64,000 nt of DNA from Vibrio gallicus (GCF_024346875.1 NZ_AP024872.1:925995-989994); one strand, 5' to 3'; positions 1-9,233 are shown, numbered from the stretch's first letter. The notes: generated by a model not told the origin, from the sequence alone. Program-made: numbers and translations.

Positions 1-110
1 GCAATATACTTACCACCATGCTTGGCAACGATAGCACCTGATGCCGCTGCATATTCTGCACCCCATGAATCTGAGGTTGGGGATACCTCTAATACTGAAT
101 AAAATGCCAT
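1..110 (-). CDS. DUF1330 family protein, partial (3' end outside the window)
   Basis: Only the first 36 codons are present; the gene runs off the left edge. The N-terminus reads MAFYSVLEVSPTSDSWGAEY and continues to a KHGGKYIA segment. This matches the beta-strand start and HGGKYL-type motif of DUF1330 proteins, small cytoplasmic ferredoxin-like-fold proteins of unknown function. The start ATG is at 108-110 on the minus strand, with GGAAG immediately upstream as a plausible ribosome binding site. The family assignment rests on this short stretch only. Confidence 0.6.
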   Translation of the reverse strand, partial: MAFYSVLEVSPTSDSWGAEYAAASGAIVAKHGGKYI

Positions 111-212
111 CTTCCAATCCTTCCTTTCAATGATTTCTGAAACTTCAAATAGCATAGCACCGCTTTTATAGTTAGATAACCCTTACATATCGCGATTCAG
201 TTTCAACAAAAG

Positions 213-246
213 CAAAAAAATCCCTCGGAGCAATGCTACGAGGGAC
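213..246 (-). terminator. Rho-independent terminator after the BCCT transporter gene
   Basis: Read on the minus strand, a stem tccctcg/cgaggga (221-245) is followed by seven T. It lies 19 bp beyond the transporter stop codon and closes the two-gene operon above it. Confidence 0.8.
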
Positions 247-264
247 TTAGTTTTATATATAGGA

Positions 265-1806
265 TTAAGCGGTAAGTTCTGTTGTTGAAGCTACCAATGT
301 TTGGTCTTCATCACTTTCAACTATGGGTGTGCCCCTTAGTTGCATCATTAACTGCTTAACCAAAATCCCGTAGATAAACATCATAGGTAGGCCTGCAACC
401 ACACATAGGGATTTAATGGTGTTGATACCTCCCCCGCATAAGAACACGCTAAAGCTTATCAAGGCAATAGCACCTGCCCATAAGAGTTTCACCTTGTTAT
501 CTGGGTCGCCGCTAAGTGCAAGTTGATTCGTTGTCAGCATTGATGTAGCAACACTTGCACTAGACATGGTGGTCAACATCAAGAAGAACTGGATGATGAG
601 AAATAGTGCCAGAGTAAAATCTTTAGCCGGTAAAGTTTTAATTAACGACACCACCGCAAAGGTCAGCCCACCATCATTCATCCAATCCTGAACGGGGAAG
701 CCACCCAGCATTTGAGCCCAAACCGCATAACCACCAAAGATTGAGATAAAGAATGCACAGCCAAGTGAGCCCATTGAAATAGTACACAAGATAACCTGAC
801 GGATCGTACGACCACGGGAGATTCGAGTAATGAATAAACCCATCATGATTAGATATGCGTAATACCAGAACCAATAGTATTCAGTCCATGCCTGTGGGAA
901 GCCACTTTGCTGAACTGGGTCTGTCCACAATGACATACGGAAATAGCTATCAAGCATTACGCCAATAGAATCTGTAAAGTTATTCAATATGAAATGTGCA
1001 TTAGATGAAAATAGAACAAATAAAGCGAACGCTATAGCTGCTATCACGGTATAGTCGGAAACCTTGCTGATACCCTTGTTAAAGCCCACCAGCATGACCG
1101 CAAGTAACACCACAACGAATAGTAAGATGATCCCGCCCTGCAACAACAGGCTATTTTGAATACCAAACAGCTCAGAGACCCCTGTACTTAACAGGGTAAC
1201 TGTTAGCGCTAAGGAGCTAGCAAACGCGGCTAGAGTTCCAAAAATAGCAAGTAAATCAATACATCTCGCGACGATTGGATTTTTACCTACTACTGGCTCA
1301 CACAGCGTGGAAAGTTTAAGTGTGCGCTTCTTTTGCACATAAAATGCATAAGCGAATGGTAGTGCAGGGAAACAGTAAATTGCCCATCCGGTCACACCCC
1401 AATGGAAGATTGAGTAGGTCACCGCCCATGCGGCGGCTGCATAGCTGTTCGGATCTGCAAACAGTGGTGGCGACTGCAGATAGTACATCGGCTCACCAAT
1501 TCCCCAATAGATAAGAGACGCACCGACACCTGCGGTAAAGATCATACCGCCATATGAAAAGTTTGAGTATTCAGGTTTACCTTCTCCAAGCTTAATAGAG
1601 CCGTATTTTGAAAAAGCCAACCAGAATAAAAATCCAACTAGAGCAAGGCTACACAGCTGAACCAACCAACCAAACCAACGAGTAACAAAGGTCATAGCAC
1701 CGTTTGCTACCGCTTGAGACTCAACTGGATACACAGAGGAAACAACAAGCAATAACAGCACTAAAACAATAGCTGGAATCGCCAGTCCAAAATTAAGATT
1801 CTTCAA
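265..1806 (-). CDS. BCCT family (betaine/carnitine/choline-type) transporter
   Basis: A 513-residue inner-membrane secondary transporter with about 12 hydrophobic segments. The BCCT signature ITRISRGRTIRQVI is at about residues 326-339. The substrate-site aromatics of TM4 are kept (W136, W141, Y144 in HWGVTGWAIY). The usual second Trp-rich segment (WAWWISW in BetP and CaiT) reads WFWYYAY (312-318), so two tryptophans are tyrosines and the following proline is absent. The gene overlaps the upstream homocysteine methyltransferase gene by 14 bp, so the two are co-transcribed. This suggests uptake of a methylated sulfur or betaine compound that serves as methyl donor. The substrate is inferred from context; only the family is secure. 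Confidence 0.85.
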   Translation of the reverse strand: MKNLNFGLAIPAIVLVLLLLVVSSVYPVESQAVANGAMTFVTRWFGWLVQLCSLALVGFLFWLAFSKYGSIKLGEGKPEYSNFSYGGMIFTAGVGASLIYWGIGEPMYYLQSPPLFADPNSYAAAAWAVTYSIFHWGVTGWAIYCFPALPFAYAFYVQKKRTLKLSTLCEPVVGKNPIVARCIDLLAIFGTLAAFASSLALTVTLLSTGVSELFGIQNSLLLQGGIILLFVVVLLAVMLVGFNKGISKVSDYTVIAAIAFALFVLFSSNAHFILNNFTDSIGVMLDSYFRMSLWTDPVQQSGFPQAWTEYYWFWYYAYLIMMGLFITRISRGRTIRQVILCTISMGSLGCAFFISIFGGYAVWAQMLGGFPVQDWMNDGGLTFAVVSLIKTLPAKDFTLALFLIIQFFLMLTTMSSASVATSMLTTNQLALSGDPDNKVKLLWAGAIALISFSVFLCGGGINTIKSLCVVAGLPMMFIYGILVKQLMMQLRGTPIVESDEDQTLVASTTELTA

Positions 1807-2698
1807 GGCTATCTCTCCAATTTGCTAATGCCTGTATATGAGAAGGCTCAATCCCACAGCATCCACCAATAATACTTGCACCTAAGTTGTACCAAACTTT
1901 GGCAAATTCTAGGTACTCCTCGGGTGAGAAATTGCGCATTTGTTGAAGCGTCCCATTTGCTTGATGATCCGATTTAATCGGTGTAAAACTGTTTGCAAAA
2001 ACCCCAATTGTCAATTTGGTACCCGTCAGCTCTAGAGCTTGATTAACATCTTTTATCGCCTGCTCTATTACCTCAGGTACGGAGCAGTTAAAGAAAATAC
2101 CTGCAGCAACATTGTGTTTAATTAACACCTTAACCGCATCTGTCACCAATTCACCAGAGCGCAAACGAGCACTGTGTTCGTTGTCATCAATGAGACTAAA
2201 TGAGAAGTAACAAGGTTTATCAGTATTAGAAAGAACCTTAGCGATGACCTCGGCTTCTGCGATACTCGATACCGTTTCAGCAAACCAGATATCCACATAA
2301 TCGTTCTGGGCTTGAAATAGAGTTAAACTAATTTCAAATGCCTGCTGAGCTTTAAATAAGTCGGGGCGATAAGACCCAAATACCGGCGGAATAGACCCTG
2401 CAACTAACACATCTTTTTGCGACTGAGCAACGACATCACGTGCTATCTTAGCCGCACTTTTAGCTAATTCAGCACCCTGCTCTGCATAAAGCGCTTCCCC
2501 TAGGTGAAACGGGACACACGCATAACTGTTTACTGTGATGATCTCAGCGCCTGCATCAATAAAGCCTGTGTGCGCTTGTGCAACATGCTTAGGTGACTCA
2601 ATCAGTGCTTGTGCACTCCATAGTGGTTGAGAAAAAGGAGCTCCGATTCTTTTAAGCTCTCTCCCCATTCCACCATCTAATATTGTTAATCTTGGCAC
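1793..2698 (-). CDS. Homocysteine S-methyltransferase family protein (MmuM-like)
   Basis: A 301-residue cytoplasmic methyltransferase predicted to move a methyl group from a donor such as S-methylmethionine to homocysteine, giving methionine. It has the N-terminal LDGGMGREL motif (residues 7-15). The three zinc/thiol ligands of the family are present: Cys205 in FFNCSVPE, and Cys280 and Cys281 in IGGCCGIEPSH. The start is a GTG; the next ATG falls inside the conserved DGGMG motif, so the GTG is preferred. It is the first gene of an operon with the BCCT transporter (14-bp overlap). In E. coli the partner of MmuM is the APC-family permease MmuP; here a BCCT carrier takes that place. Confidence 0.8.
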   Translation of the reverse strand: MPRLTILDGGMGRELKRIGAPFSQPLWSAQALIESPKHVAQAHTGFIDAGAEIITVNSYACVPFHLGEALYAEQGAELAKSAAKIARDVVAQSQKDVLVAGSIPPVFGSYRPDLFKAQQAFEISLTLFQAQNDYVDIWFAETVSSIAEAEVIAKVLSNTDKPCYFSFSLIDDNEHSARLRSGELVTDAVKVLIKHNVAAGIFFNCSVPEVIEQAIKDVNQALELTGTKLTIGVFANSFTPIKSDHQANGTLQQMRNFSPEEYLEFAKVWYNLGASIIGGCCGIEPSHIQALANWRDSLEES

Positions 2699-2921
2699 TT
2701 TAGACGTCTATACTTCTAACTGGATTTGGTGCTATTCAACCATACTGAGACATAAATCACAGTGAAAATTACTCACCATCAACATGAGCAAAATTCATGA
2801 TGAGATTATTGAGTATTAGTTATTCAATTACGCTAAGTGTGCAGTTTCATAAAATGATAAGTGAGCAAACTAACTTAAGGGTGCGTATGATTATTAGAGA
2901 AATAATCTTAAAAGGCACGTC

Positions 2922-3563
2922 ATGGCTAGCGACGAAAGTAAAGTACCAACCCATAGGATTTCACGACTCGGTAAGATCGTATCCTTAACAACAAGAGTTG
3001 GAGGCGCTATGGTAACCGAAGGAGCCAAGCAATTAGCTCAAGGTAAACGCCCCAATACAAAAGACTTGCTACTAACACCTGCCAACATTAAGCGAATAGC
3101 AGATCAACTTGCACATCTTCGCGGCGCCGCTATGAAAGTAGGACAGCTGTTATCCATGGATACAGGCGATCTTATCAATCCAGAGCTCGCATACATTCTG
3201 GCGCGACTGCGCTCTGATGCAGTCCCCATGCCCGCTAAACAACTGTCTGAGGTTCTTACTGAACAACTAGGCTCCAACTGGAAAGAAAATTTTATAACAT
3301 TCAAATTTAAACAAATTGCAAGCGCCTCAATCGGTCAGGTACATCAAGCCCATGCTGACGACGGAACCCCATTGGCGGTCAAGGTTCAATACCCTGGCAT
3401 TAGTGAGAGCATTGATAGCGATGTGGACAATGTTACTGCTCTATTAAGCATCATAGGGCTGATCCCAAAAGGTGTTGATTACAAAGGATTGCTAGATGAG
3501 GCAAAGACACAACTTCGTGCTGCAGTTCCCATTGTATTGGTATTCAATCCCAGCACTACTTAA
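2922..3563 (+). pseudogene. 5' fragment of an ABC1/UbiB-like atypical kinase gene (truncated)
   Basis: About 200 residues of a UbiB/ABC1-family atypical kinase. It includes the KxGQ motif (MKVGQLLSMD, about residues 69-78) and the nucleotide-binding segment ASIGQVHQAH...AVKVQYPG (about 134-159). The family is normally 430-550 residues. Homology ends near DEAKTQLRA, at about 3511-3526, where the sequence turns into a quinone-reductase-like gene in another frame. The last residues before the stop at 3563 are out-of-frame reading of that gene. The kinase core lacks the DFG-containing C-terminal lobe, so it should be inactive. The start ATG at 2922 has AAAGG upstream. This is a deletion product, not a natural short protein. 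Confidence 0.75.
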
Positions 3564-4275
3564 GAAATGGATAGACGATGTATTTAGCTACAACTTTGCT
3601 TATGGTTCAAAAGGGGACAAACTTAAAGGCAAAGACTTCCTATTGTCATTTACCATCGGCGGCCCAAATGAATCTTATGATCCACTAGGATACAACCACT
3701 TTACTATTGAGCAATTACTTACACCGCTACAACAAACGGCATACCTTGCTGGGATGAACTACCAAAAACCACTATATAGCCACGGAATGGTGTTTATTCC
3801 CGGTGTATATAACACTCAACAAGGGGTTGAAGAAAAAGCGGCATTGCACGGTGAGCAGCTTTGTGTTCGCCTTAATGAGCTTTTAGAGTCAACAGAAAAC
3901 AAGGTTAAAAAGCTCGCCACAGAGTGGTTTGCAAAATTTGATCTCTTGCCAGAAAGCAGTGAATACTTCCTGCGATCTTTGTCTAAGGATATTCTCTGGC
4001 AATCACCTGAAGGAAACTTTAGTGGTCATGCTGGGTTCAATGATTGGTACTCAACCATACGCAAGATGTTTAAGCCCAACTGCCAGCATATTATTGAAGA
4101 CATAAAAGTCGATGAAACCGACTCAGGCATCTCAGCACAGCTACGTATACGATTATTGGCGCAAACCCTTCAGGGTGAATCTATTAATATGCTTGTCAAT
4201 GAACAATGGGCTCTTACAGATAGCAACGGCAAGCTAGAAATCTGTAGCTATATCGTTGAACCCGTTCAGGATTAG
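3511..4275 (+). pseudogene. 3' fragment of an NAD(P)H:quinone oxidoreductase-like gene
   Basis: The reading frame carries the flavodoxin-fold core of an NAD(P)H-dependent quinone reductase from VLQFPLYWYSIPALLKKW onward, with FTIGGPNESY and the YLAGMNY segment. A C-terminal extension of about 120 residues follows, resembling a SnoaL/NTF2-like domain. The N-terminal beta-alpha-beta FMN/NADPH-binding part that should precede FPLYWYS is missing. The only in-frame ATG (3496) is a chance codon inside the kinase fragment's DNA. Expression would depend on that fortuitous start, and the product would lack half the flavin-binding domain. It is joined to the upstream kinase fragment at a short shared sequence. 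Confidence 0.7.
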
Positions 4276-4284
4276 AGGCTAGCC

Positions 4285-5181
4285 TCACACGTAGTGGTCG
4301 ACTAACAGGAACACAAATAACAACATTAAATGGTAGATGGAGAATTTAAAGGTCTCCATCGCCTGTTTTTCATCACTACGGTATTTTAACTTCCAAGCAT
4401 GATAGATAAACCCTGCACTTAACGACGTTGACCCTACCATATAGATATAACCACTCATGCCGACTAAAATCGGCATTGCACACACCAACGCGAGCAAGAT
4501 GGTATACAACAAAATACTAGTTTTGGTGTACGCCACACCGTGCGTTACTGGCAACATAGGTATATCTGCCTTAGCGTAATCTTCCCGTCGATGAATCGCC
4601 AACGCCCAAAAATGGGGTGGGGTCCATACAAAGATAATCATCACTAATAGCCATGCATGAGCATGAAGCTCCCCGGTTACCGCTGTCCAACCTAACAACG
4701 GTGGCATAGCTCCTGCAATCCCGGCAATGACAATGTTTTGTGGCGTGGCACGTTTTAGATAAAGGGTGTATACAACGGCATATCCCAGTAAGCTGGCAAA
4801 AGTTAATATGGCGGTCAACGGGTTGACTCCTAGCCATAAAATAACAAACCCCAATACACCTATCGAGGTAGCAAACCCAAAAACTCTTATAGATGAAAGA
4901 TCACCAGATGGCAATGGCCTCTTGTAGGTGCGAGCCATTATGGCGTCAATTCGCTGATCAATTAAATGGTTAAAGGCTGCGGCTGAACCGGCCATCAACC
5001 CTATCCCCACCAATCCCAAACTAGCAGCTAGTAACGGCAGCCCAGCAGGCATAGCAAGACACATCCCCACAACCGCCGTTAATAACATCAATGCAACAAC
5101 TTTTGGTTTGGTCAACTCATAATAACTGCGCCAATAACTGCGTATTTTTAGAGTATCTGCTTGAGGGGTATATTGAGTCAT
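4285..5181 (-). CDS. ctaB: Protoheme IX farnesyltransferase (heme O synthase)
   Basis: A 298-residue polytopic membrane prenyltransferase that adds a farnesyl group to heme b to make heme O, precursor of heme A. The UbiA/CyoE signature [20 protein letters not shown] is at about residues 71-90, with the second Asp-rich motif ([15 protein letters not shown]) further on; multiple membrane helices are evident. I chose the ATG at 5179-5181 (MTQYTPQAD). It forms an ATGA overlap with the ctaA stop codon, whereas the longer reading would extend 20 unlikely residues into ctaA. It is the last gene of the oxidase cluster and is translationally coupled to ctaA. The cyoE name is equally used for this family. 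Confidence 0.92.
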   Translation of the reverse strand: MTQYTPQADTLKIRSYWRSYYELTKPKVVALMLLTAVVGMCLAMPAGLPLLAASLGLVGIGLMAGSAAAFNHLIDQRIDAIMARTYKRPLPSGDLSSIRVFGFATSIGVLGFVILWLGVNPLTAILTFASLLGYAVVYTLYLKRATPQNIVIAGIAGAMPPLLGWTAVTGELHAHAWLLVMIIFVWTPPHFWALAIHRREDYAKADIPMLPVTHGVAYTKTSILLYTILLALVCAMPILVGMSGYIYMVGSTSLSAGFIYHAWKLKYRSDEKQAMETFKFSIYHLMLLFVFLLVDHYV

Positions 5182-6239
5182 AACGACAGTTCCTTGTTCG
5201 TTGACACAGAAGAAATGGGGGCGATAACAACGCGAGCCCATAATGCATGATTAGCCGCAACTAAGGTTACTAACAAAAGGGCTGCACCTAGGTTGTGCAT
5301 CACCGCATTTATCAAAGGTAAGTGAAATACAACATTGGCAATTCCTAGCCAAACCTGTATCAAAAGCCCAATAGCAATAACCTTGGCAAGGCGTTGTAGG
5401 ATTGACAATTTACTGCGAACTAGAAAAACGATCGCAATCAATAAGCTGAAACTGGTTATCATTGCACCAATCCGATGAGATATATGTATGGTCATTCGAG
5501 CGCCGTAATCAAGTACACCGAACTCATAGCTATCATGCTCAGGCTGTATGAATGTAAACGCGTTTTCAAAATCAAGATGCGAGACCCATTGTCCCTGACA
5601 GATTGGTAAACTGGTACACATTAATGCCGCATAATTTGAAGACGTCCACCCACCAAGCATGATCTGCACTAGCAATATCAAGGTTGCAACCGCAACGATA
5701 CAGCGCAAGGTGGATAATGGCTTAGCCGGCAAATACATCATTAACTCTCGGCTAAATCTAAGTCGACAACACACCAAACTTAATATACAAAACAGCCCGA
5801 AACCGCCAAGTAAGTGCAGCATCACAATCACAGGCATCAACTTAAGGGTAACCGTCCACATTCCAAGAGCTGCCTGCATAACAATAAGCACACTCATAGC
5901 GACTGCGATACCACGCATATCTGGTTTATATCGCCAAACCAACAAAGATAATGCAAATACGATAGTGCCTAATGTCCCTGCAAAGTAGCGATGAACCATC
6001 TCCAGCCATGCCTTATTGCTCTCCACTGGCCTCTCGGGAAAAAGCTGTTCAGCCGCAACTACATCTTTAGCATGAGTCGGAACGGTGAGTTGTCCATAAC
6101 AACCGGGCCAATCAGGGCAACCTAAGCCAGCATCAGCCAATCGAGTATAAGCGCCTAAACCAATAACCATAAAAGTTACGACTAAAGCCAACATTGTGAC
6201 ACTTTGCAGTCGCCTCTCTATCAGTATGCGTCCTTGCAT
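5178..6239 (-). CDS. ctaA: Heme A synthase (COX15/CtaA family)
   Basis: A 353-residue membrane monooxygenase that oxidises the heme O methyl group to a formyl group, giving heme A for the aa3/caa3 oxidase. Evidence: eight hydrophobic segments; the N-terminal [21 protein letters not shown] motif; and conserved histidines in [22 protein letters not shown] and MHNLGAA. It sits six bases after the Sco-like gene and overlaps ctaB by 4 bp, the standard order for this cluster in Vibrio, Shewanella and Pseudomonas relatives. Start ATG at 6239. Confidence 0.92.
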   Translation of the reverse strand: MQGRILIERRLQSVTMLALVVTFMVIGLGAYTRLADAGLGCPDWPGCYGQLTVPTHAKDVVAAEQLFPERPVESNKAWLEMVHRYFAGTLGTIVFALSLLVWRYKPDMRGIAVAMSVLIVMQAALGMWTVTLKLMPVIVMLHLLGGFGLFCILSLVCCRLRFSRELMMYLPAKPLSTLRCIVAVATLILLVQIMLGGWTSSNYAALMCTSLPICQGQWVSHLDFENAFTFIQPEHDSYEFGVLDYGARMTIHISHRIGAMITSFSLLIAIVFLVRSKLSILQRLAKVIAIGLLIQVWLGIANVVFHLPLINAVMHNLGAALLLVTLVAANHALWARVVIAPISSVSTNKELSL

Positions 6240-6245
6240 CTGTTA

Positions 6246-6803
6246 CTACCCCACTCGTGAAAGCTTAAGAATTTTCCGCACGTCTGAGATTAACCCTTTA
6301 CTCTGACTTACCGCCTTCTCTACCTGCACCTCAGGATAGCGAATCACCCATTGTCCCAATGGATCCACCAGCAGATAATCTTGCTCAACTACCGGGAGCT
6401 CGCGCGCAGGTAACATCAATAGATGTTGCTTATCAGCCAAGCTATTTACCCACTCAAGATCGGATGAATCGGATGCATACAGTGCAATTTGCACACGCTC
6501 AGCGTAAGCACCTAACGCAACGCGGCTTTGGTTGAGCAAGTACCAACGCTCCTTACACACTGCATCGCAAGAGCTAGGTACAATGAATACCAATTGCCAT
6601 GAGTCAGGAATAGGATTCACTATTCCTAGCTGTTTAAAGGTAACTCGAGGCTCTATTAGATTACCTTTATTGGTCGCTCCTGCTTCATACCAATGCATAT
6701 ATAGGATCAGTTTTGCGGCAATGACAGGAATAACAAACAATGCCAATAGTGCTACTAGCTTATAGCGACCACTTCGTTGCTGTTGATTAAGGCTAGCTTC
6801 CAT
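6246..6803 (-). CDS. Membrane-anchored Sco-like/thioredoxin-fold protein of the oxidase cluster
   Basis: A 185-residue protein with one N-terminal membrane anchor (about residues 15-36) and a periplasmic domain. The SSCDAVCKE segment places cysteines at 79 and 83 (CxxxC), the spacing of copper-binding Sco proteins. The later segment QDYLLVDPLGQWVIRYP resembles the Sco strand 'DHS..iylvDPeGrlv', but a Tyr stands where Sco has its histidine ligand. It overlaps surf1 by 11 bp and precedes ctaA by 6 bp. It probably helps copper delivery or thiol reduction during oxidase assembly; the exact role is inferred from position and the CxxxC only. Confidence 0.7.
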   Translation of the reverse strand: MEASLNQQQRSGRYKLVALLALFVIPVIAAKLILYMHWYEAGATNKGNLIEPRVTFKQLGIVNPIPDSWQLVFIVPSSCDAVCKERWYLLNQSRVALGAYAERVQIALYASDSSDLEWVNSLADKQHLLMLPARELPVVEQDYLLVDPLGQWVIRYPEVQVEKAVSQSKGLISDVRKILKLSRVG

Positions 6804-7551
6804 TCTTCTTCCTTCTAACTACTATCAATCCAATCAACAAGGCATAAACCCCAGCCATCGCAAACCACTGAAATGCATAGCCATAATGCTTTTGTGATGT
6901 CATTGGATAGGGCTTCCATATCTTAGGTAATGGGTTATCAACACTGACACTGGGTTGCACGATAAACGGTACAAATACCCGTTCAAAATAGCTCCCTAAT
7001 TGCTCAAGATTAAGATTTTGAATGCGCACTCCCCGAACAAGGGGTTCTATTAATAAATCAGAGCTTAAAGGATTGAGGCTTTTCTCAAATACTCGCCCTT
7101 CAATCACCTGATTTTTTAGTGTCTGATTAACCACAGGCAAGCGCTCTCTCGAAACCCCGCCCTGCACAAACCCTAACTCAACCAGCATATAACTCCCATT
7201 ATTAGCTAACTGCATTATCTGAAACACTCGGTAACCAACCCCCGAATCCGAGGTTACATTATCCCAATATACTAAAGGGAGGTCGGTACTATCGAGTACA
7301 ACCCGCACCGGAAAACCAGTCAGTAATTGATTAGCAGGCTGGTTCATAATTTGAGTGTAATTCAATGGTGCCATATCTTCTCGCGCCATTAAGTCAGCCT
7401 CATAACCCAGCTTTTCATCCCCTCTTGCCAACTGCCAGAATCCAAGTTTGACCAGAGCAACAAACACGGCCACAGTTAAGGTTAATAATATTGTCTTCAA
7501 CAGCACTTTGGACGCGCTTATGTCACCATTGATCTTTAAATTAATTATCAT
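6793..7551 (-). CDS. SURF1 family cytochrome oxidase biogenesis protein
   Basis: A 252-residue membrane protein of the SURF1/Shy1 family, which helps insert heme A into oxidase subunit I. It shows the expected architecture: an N-terminal helix (about 17-38) followed by LGFWQLARGDEK, a periplasmic domain, and a C-terminal helix (about 228-247) preceded by HYGYAFQWFAMA. The ATG at 7551 makes the gene overlap the divergent DUF2909 gene by 32 bp. A GTG at 7506 (VLLKTILL) would avoid the overlap but has no clear ribosome binding site, so the start is uncertain. Confidence 0.85.
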   Translation of the reverse strand: MIINLKINGDISASKVLLKTILLTLTVAVFVALVKLGFWQLARGDEKLGYEADLMAREDMAPLNYTQIMNQPANQLLTGFPVRVVLDSTDLPLVYWDNVTSDSGVGYRVFQIMQLANNGSYMLVELGFVQGGVSRERLPVVNQTLKNQVIEGRVFEKSLNPLSSDLLIEPLVRGVRIQNLNLEQLGSYFERVFVPFIVQPSVSVDNPLPKIWKPYPMTSQKHYGYAFQWFAMAGVYALLIGLIVVRRKKNGS

Positions 7552-7735
7552 CGGACTACTGCTCTTTATCCTAACAAACCTTGCTAAAGCGTTGATTATT
7601 ATGGTGAAAGAAGATGGCTCTGTGCCTATGAGTCGCTACTTAGGACGACGCGTGCTGCTATCAGCCTGCGTAATATTATTTCTGGTACTCGCCTTAAAAC
7701 TTGGTTGGGTCATGCCAAATGCCCGCCCTTATTAA
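7520..7735 (+). CDS. DUF2909 family small twin-transmembrane protein
   Basis: A 71-residue protein with two hydrophobic helices (about residues 3-22 and 43-62) separated by a short polar loop (KEDGSVPMSRYLGRR). It matches the DUF2909 proteins found between coxC and SURF1 genes in many gammaproteobacteria. The chosen ATG at 7520 has GGA eight bases upstream; the longer in-frame reading would run antisense to SURF1. It lies on the plus strand, opposite to all other genes of the cluster, and converges on coxC with 9 bp between stops. Function unknown; the conserved position suggests a role with the oxidase. Confidence 0.75.
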   Translation: MSPLIFKLIIIGLLLFILTNLAKALIIMVKEDGSVPMSRYLGRRVLLSACVILFLVLALKLGWVMPNARPY

Positions 7736-7744
7736 GGGTAAAAC

Positions 7745-8620
7745 CTACAACACATACACGAATACAAATAAACACAACCACACCACATCCACAAAATGCC
7801 AATACCAACTGCCAGCCTGAAACGCAAAATGATCTTTCGGTGTAAAGTGGTCTTTAGCAATCCGAAACAGTAATACCACAAGTACCGTAGTACCTAGAAA
7901 CACATGCATTCCATGGAAACCCGTCAATAAAAAGAAGGTGTTTCCGTAGATCCCAGATTGCAAAGTAAGCCCCATATCTTGATAAGCATGAATATACTCA
8001 ACGCCTTGGTAGTACAAGAAGAATGCAGCTAAGACTATGGTCAGCTCTAACCATACGATAAGGGCCATACGTTTATTCTGTTCAAGGCTGATATGAGCCA
8101 TATGCAAGGTCACCGAAGAGATCAGCAAGATAATGGTGTTCTTAAGTGGTAGGCCTTCCCATCCCATAGCGGTTGTCATCGTACCATCAGGGGTAGTAGT
8201 TAACGGCCACAATGACTCAAATGCAGGCCAAAGCACCTCATGAGTCATAGCGTTATTATCCGCACCACCTAACCATGGGACTGAAAACATCCGTGCATAA
8301 AAAAGCGCACCAAAGAAGGCTCCAAAGAACATCACCTCAGAAAAGATAAACCAGCTCATCCCCTGTCGAAAAGAACGCGTTATCTGAGCGCTGTAGTACC
8401 CAGATAACGACTCTTGCACCACATTGGTAAACCATCCTGCTAACATTACTAGCAATATAACTAAGCCAATTACCAGCACCCAAGGGCCAAATACCCCACC
8501 GCTATCTTTGGTCTGAACCGTTACGCCTGCTCCTACGGCAATAAAAAACAGGGCAATAGCCCCAACTAAAGGCCAATGACTCTGCGCAGGTATGTAGTAA
8601 GCCTGATGCTTATTACTCAT
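7745..8620 (-). CDS. coxC: Cytochrome c oxidase subunit III
   Basis: A 291-residue polytopic membrane protein with the subunit III pattern of seven helices. The conserved blocks include HVFLGTTVLVVLLFRIAKDHF and the C-terminal AGSWYWHFVDVVWLCLFVFVY. The N-terminal motif YYIPAQSHWPLVGAIALF is also typical. Subunit III stabilises the catalytic core and its proton uptake. It overlaps ctaG by 4 bp at its start and is the last gene of the coxBA-ctaG-coxC unit. The name ctaE is used for the same subunit. Confidence 0.93.
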   Translation of the reverse strand: MSNKHQAYYIPAQSHWPLVGAIALFFIAVGAGVTVQTKDSGGVFGPWVLVIGLVILLVMLAGWFTNVVQESLSGYYSAQITRSFRQGMSWFIFSEVMFFGAFFGALFYARMFSVPWLGGADNNAMTHEVLWPAFESLWPLTTTPDGTMTTAMGWEGLPLKNTIILLISSVTLHMAHISLEQNKRMALIVWLELTIVLAAFFLYYQGVEYIHAYQDMGLTLQSGIYGNTFFLLTGFHGMHVFLGTTVLVVLLFRIAKDHFTPKDHFAFQAGSWYWHFVDVVWLCLFVFVYVL

Positions 8621-9228
8621 AACGTGTCTCCTAGGTTTTCATCCATAGTGGAAGAGCGCTTCCCAATCTCAAGTGATGAGACAGACGTCGCAGAAGCAGG
8701 TTTTGGTGAAATATCGTAAAGGGTGTATGCCAACGTAAGGGTGTGGATTGACTGTGGCAGATCATGTTCTACATAAAAAATCAGTGGTAACTCAGCTTTA
8801 GCTAACCCCTGTAAGGGTTGGTGATTAAAACAAAAGCATTCGATTTTGTTAAAATGGGTCGCGCCCATCCCTGGAGATACCGATGGTACTGCTTGAGCAA
8901 TCATAGGAGACTTCGATTGATTGGTTGCAAAATAAGCCGTGCGTACAACCTGACCAGGATGTACTTGTATCACCTGTTTTTGCGGCTCAAAGGTCAAAGG
9001 CAAATCGTTAGCGATATGTGAAATAAACTCCACTTTAATAGTGCGACTGGTATCAACTTGCATCGCTAGCGGTGCCACCGCTGCTTCACTAGAGGTTTTA
9101 CCGTTAATGCCCAGCTGTTCACATAAAATGTCATACAGTGGTACTAGCGCAAACCCAAAGCCAAACATGGCTAAAGTGGTACCGCATAAAACCGCAGTCA
9201 GCTTTTTATTAGACATCGAGCTGGGCAT
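8617..9228 (-). CDS. ctaG: Cytochrome c oxidase assembly protein CtaG/Cox11
   Basis: A 203-residue copper chaperone that delivers copper to the CuB site of subunit I. It has one N-terminal membrane anchor (about residues 11-31) ending in VPLYDILCEQLGINGKT, and the copper-ligand motif IECFCFNHQPL with Cys131 and Cys133. The remainder is the periplasmic immunoglobulin-like domain. It starts 5 bp after the coxA stop and overlaps coxC by 4 bp. This is the Cox11-type CtaG, not the unrelated caa3 CtaG of Gram-positives. Confidence 0.92.
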   Translation of the reverse strand: MPSSMSNKKLTAVLCGTTLAMFGFGFALVPLYDILCEQLGINGKTSSEAAVAPLAMQVDTSRTIKVEFISHIANDLPLTFEPQKQVIQVHPGQVVRTAYFATNQSKSPMIAQAVPSVSPGMGATHFNKIECFCFNHQPLQGLAKAELPLIFYVEHDLPQSIHTLTLAYTLYDISPKPASATSVSSLEIGKRSSTMDENLGDTL

Positions 9229-9233
9229 GAGGG

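Noticed and set aside
3496..3510. ATG at 3496 as a true start of the quinone-reductase-like gene
   Set aside because: It lies in DNA belonging to the kinase fragment, has no ribosome binding site, and the protein lacks the N-terminal half of the flavodoxin fold.
5182..5241. Longer start for ctaB
   Set aside because: The 20 extra residues overlap ctaA and do not resemble CyoE N-termini; the ATGA-coupled ATG fits better.
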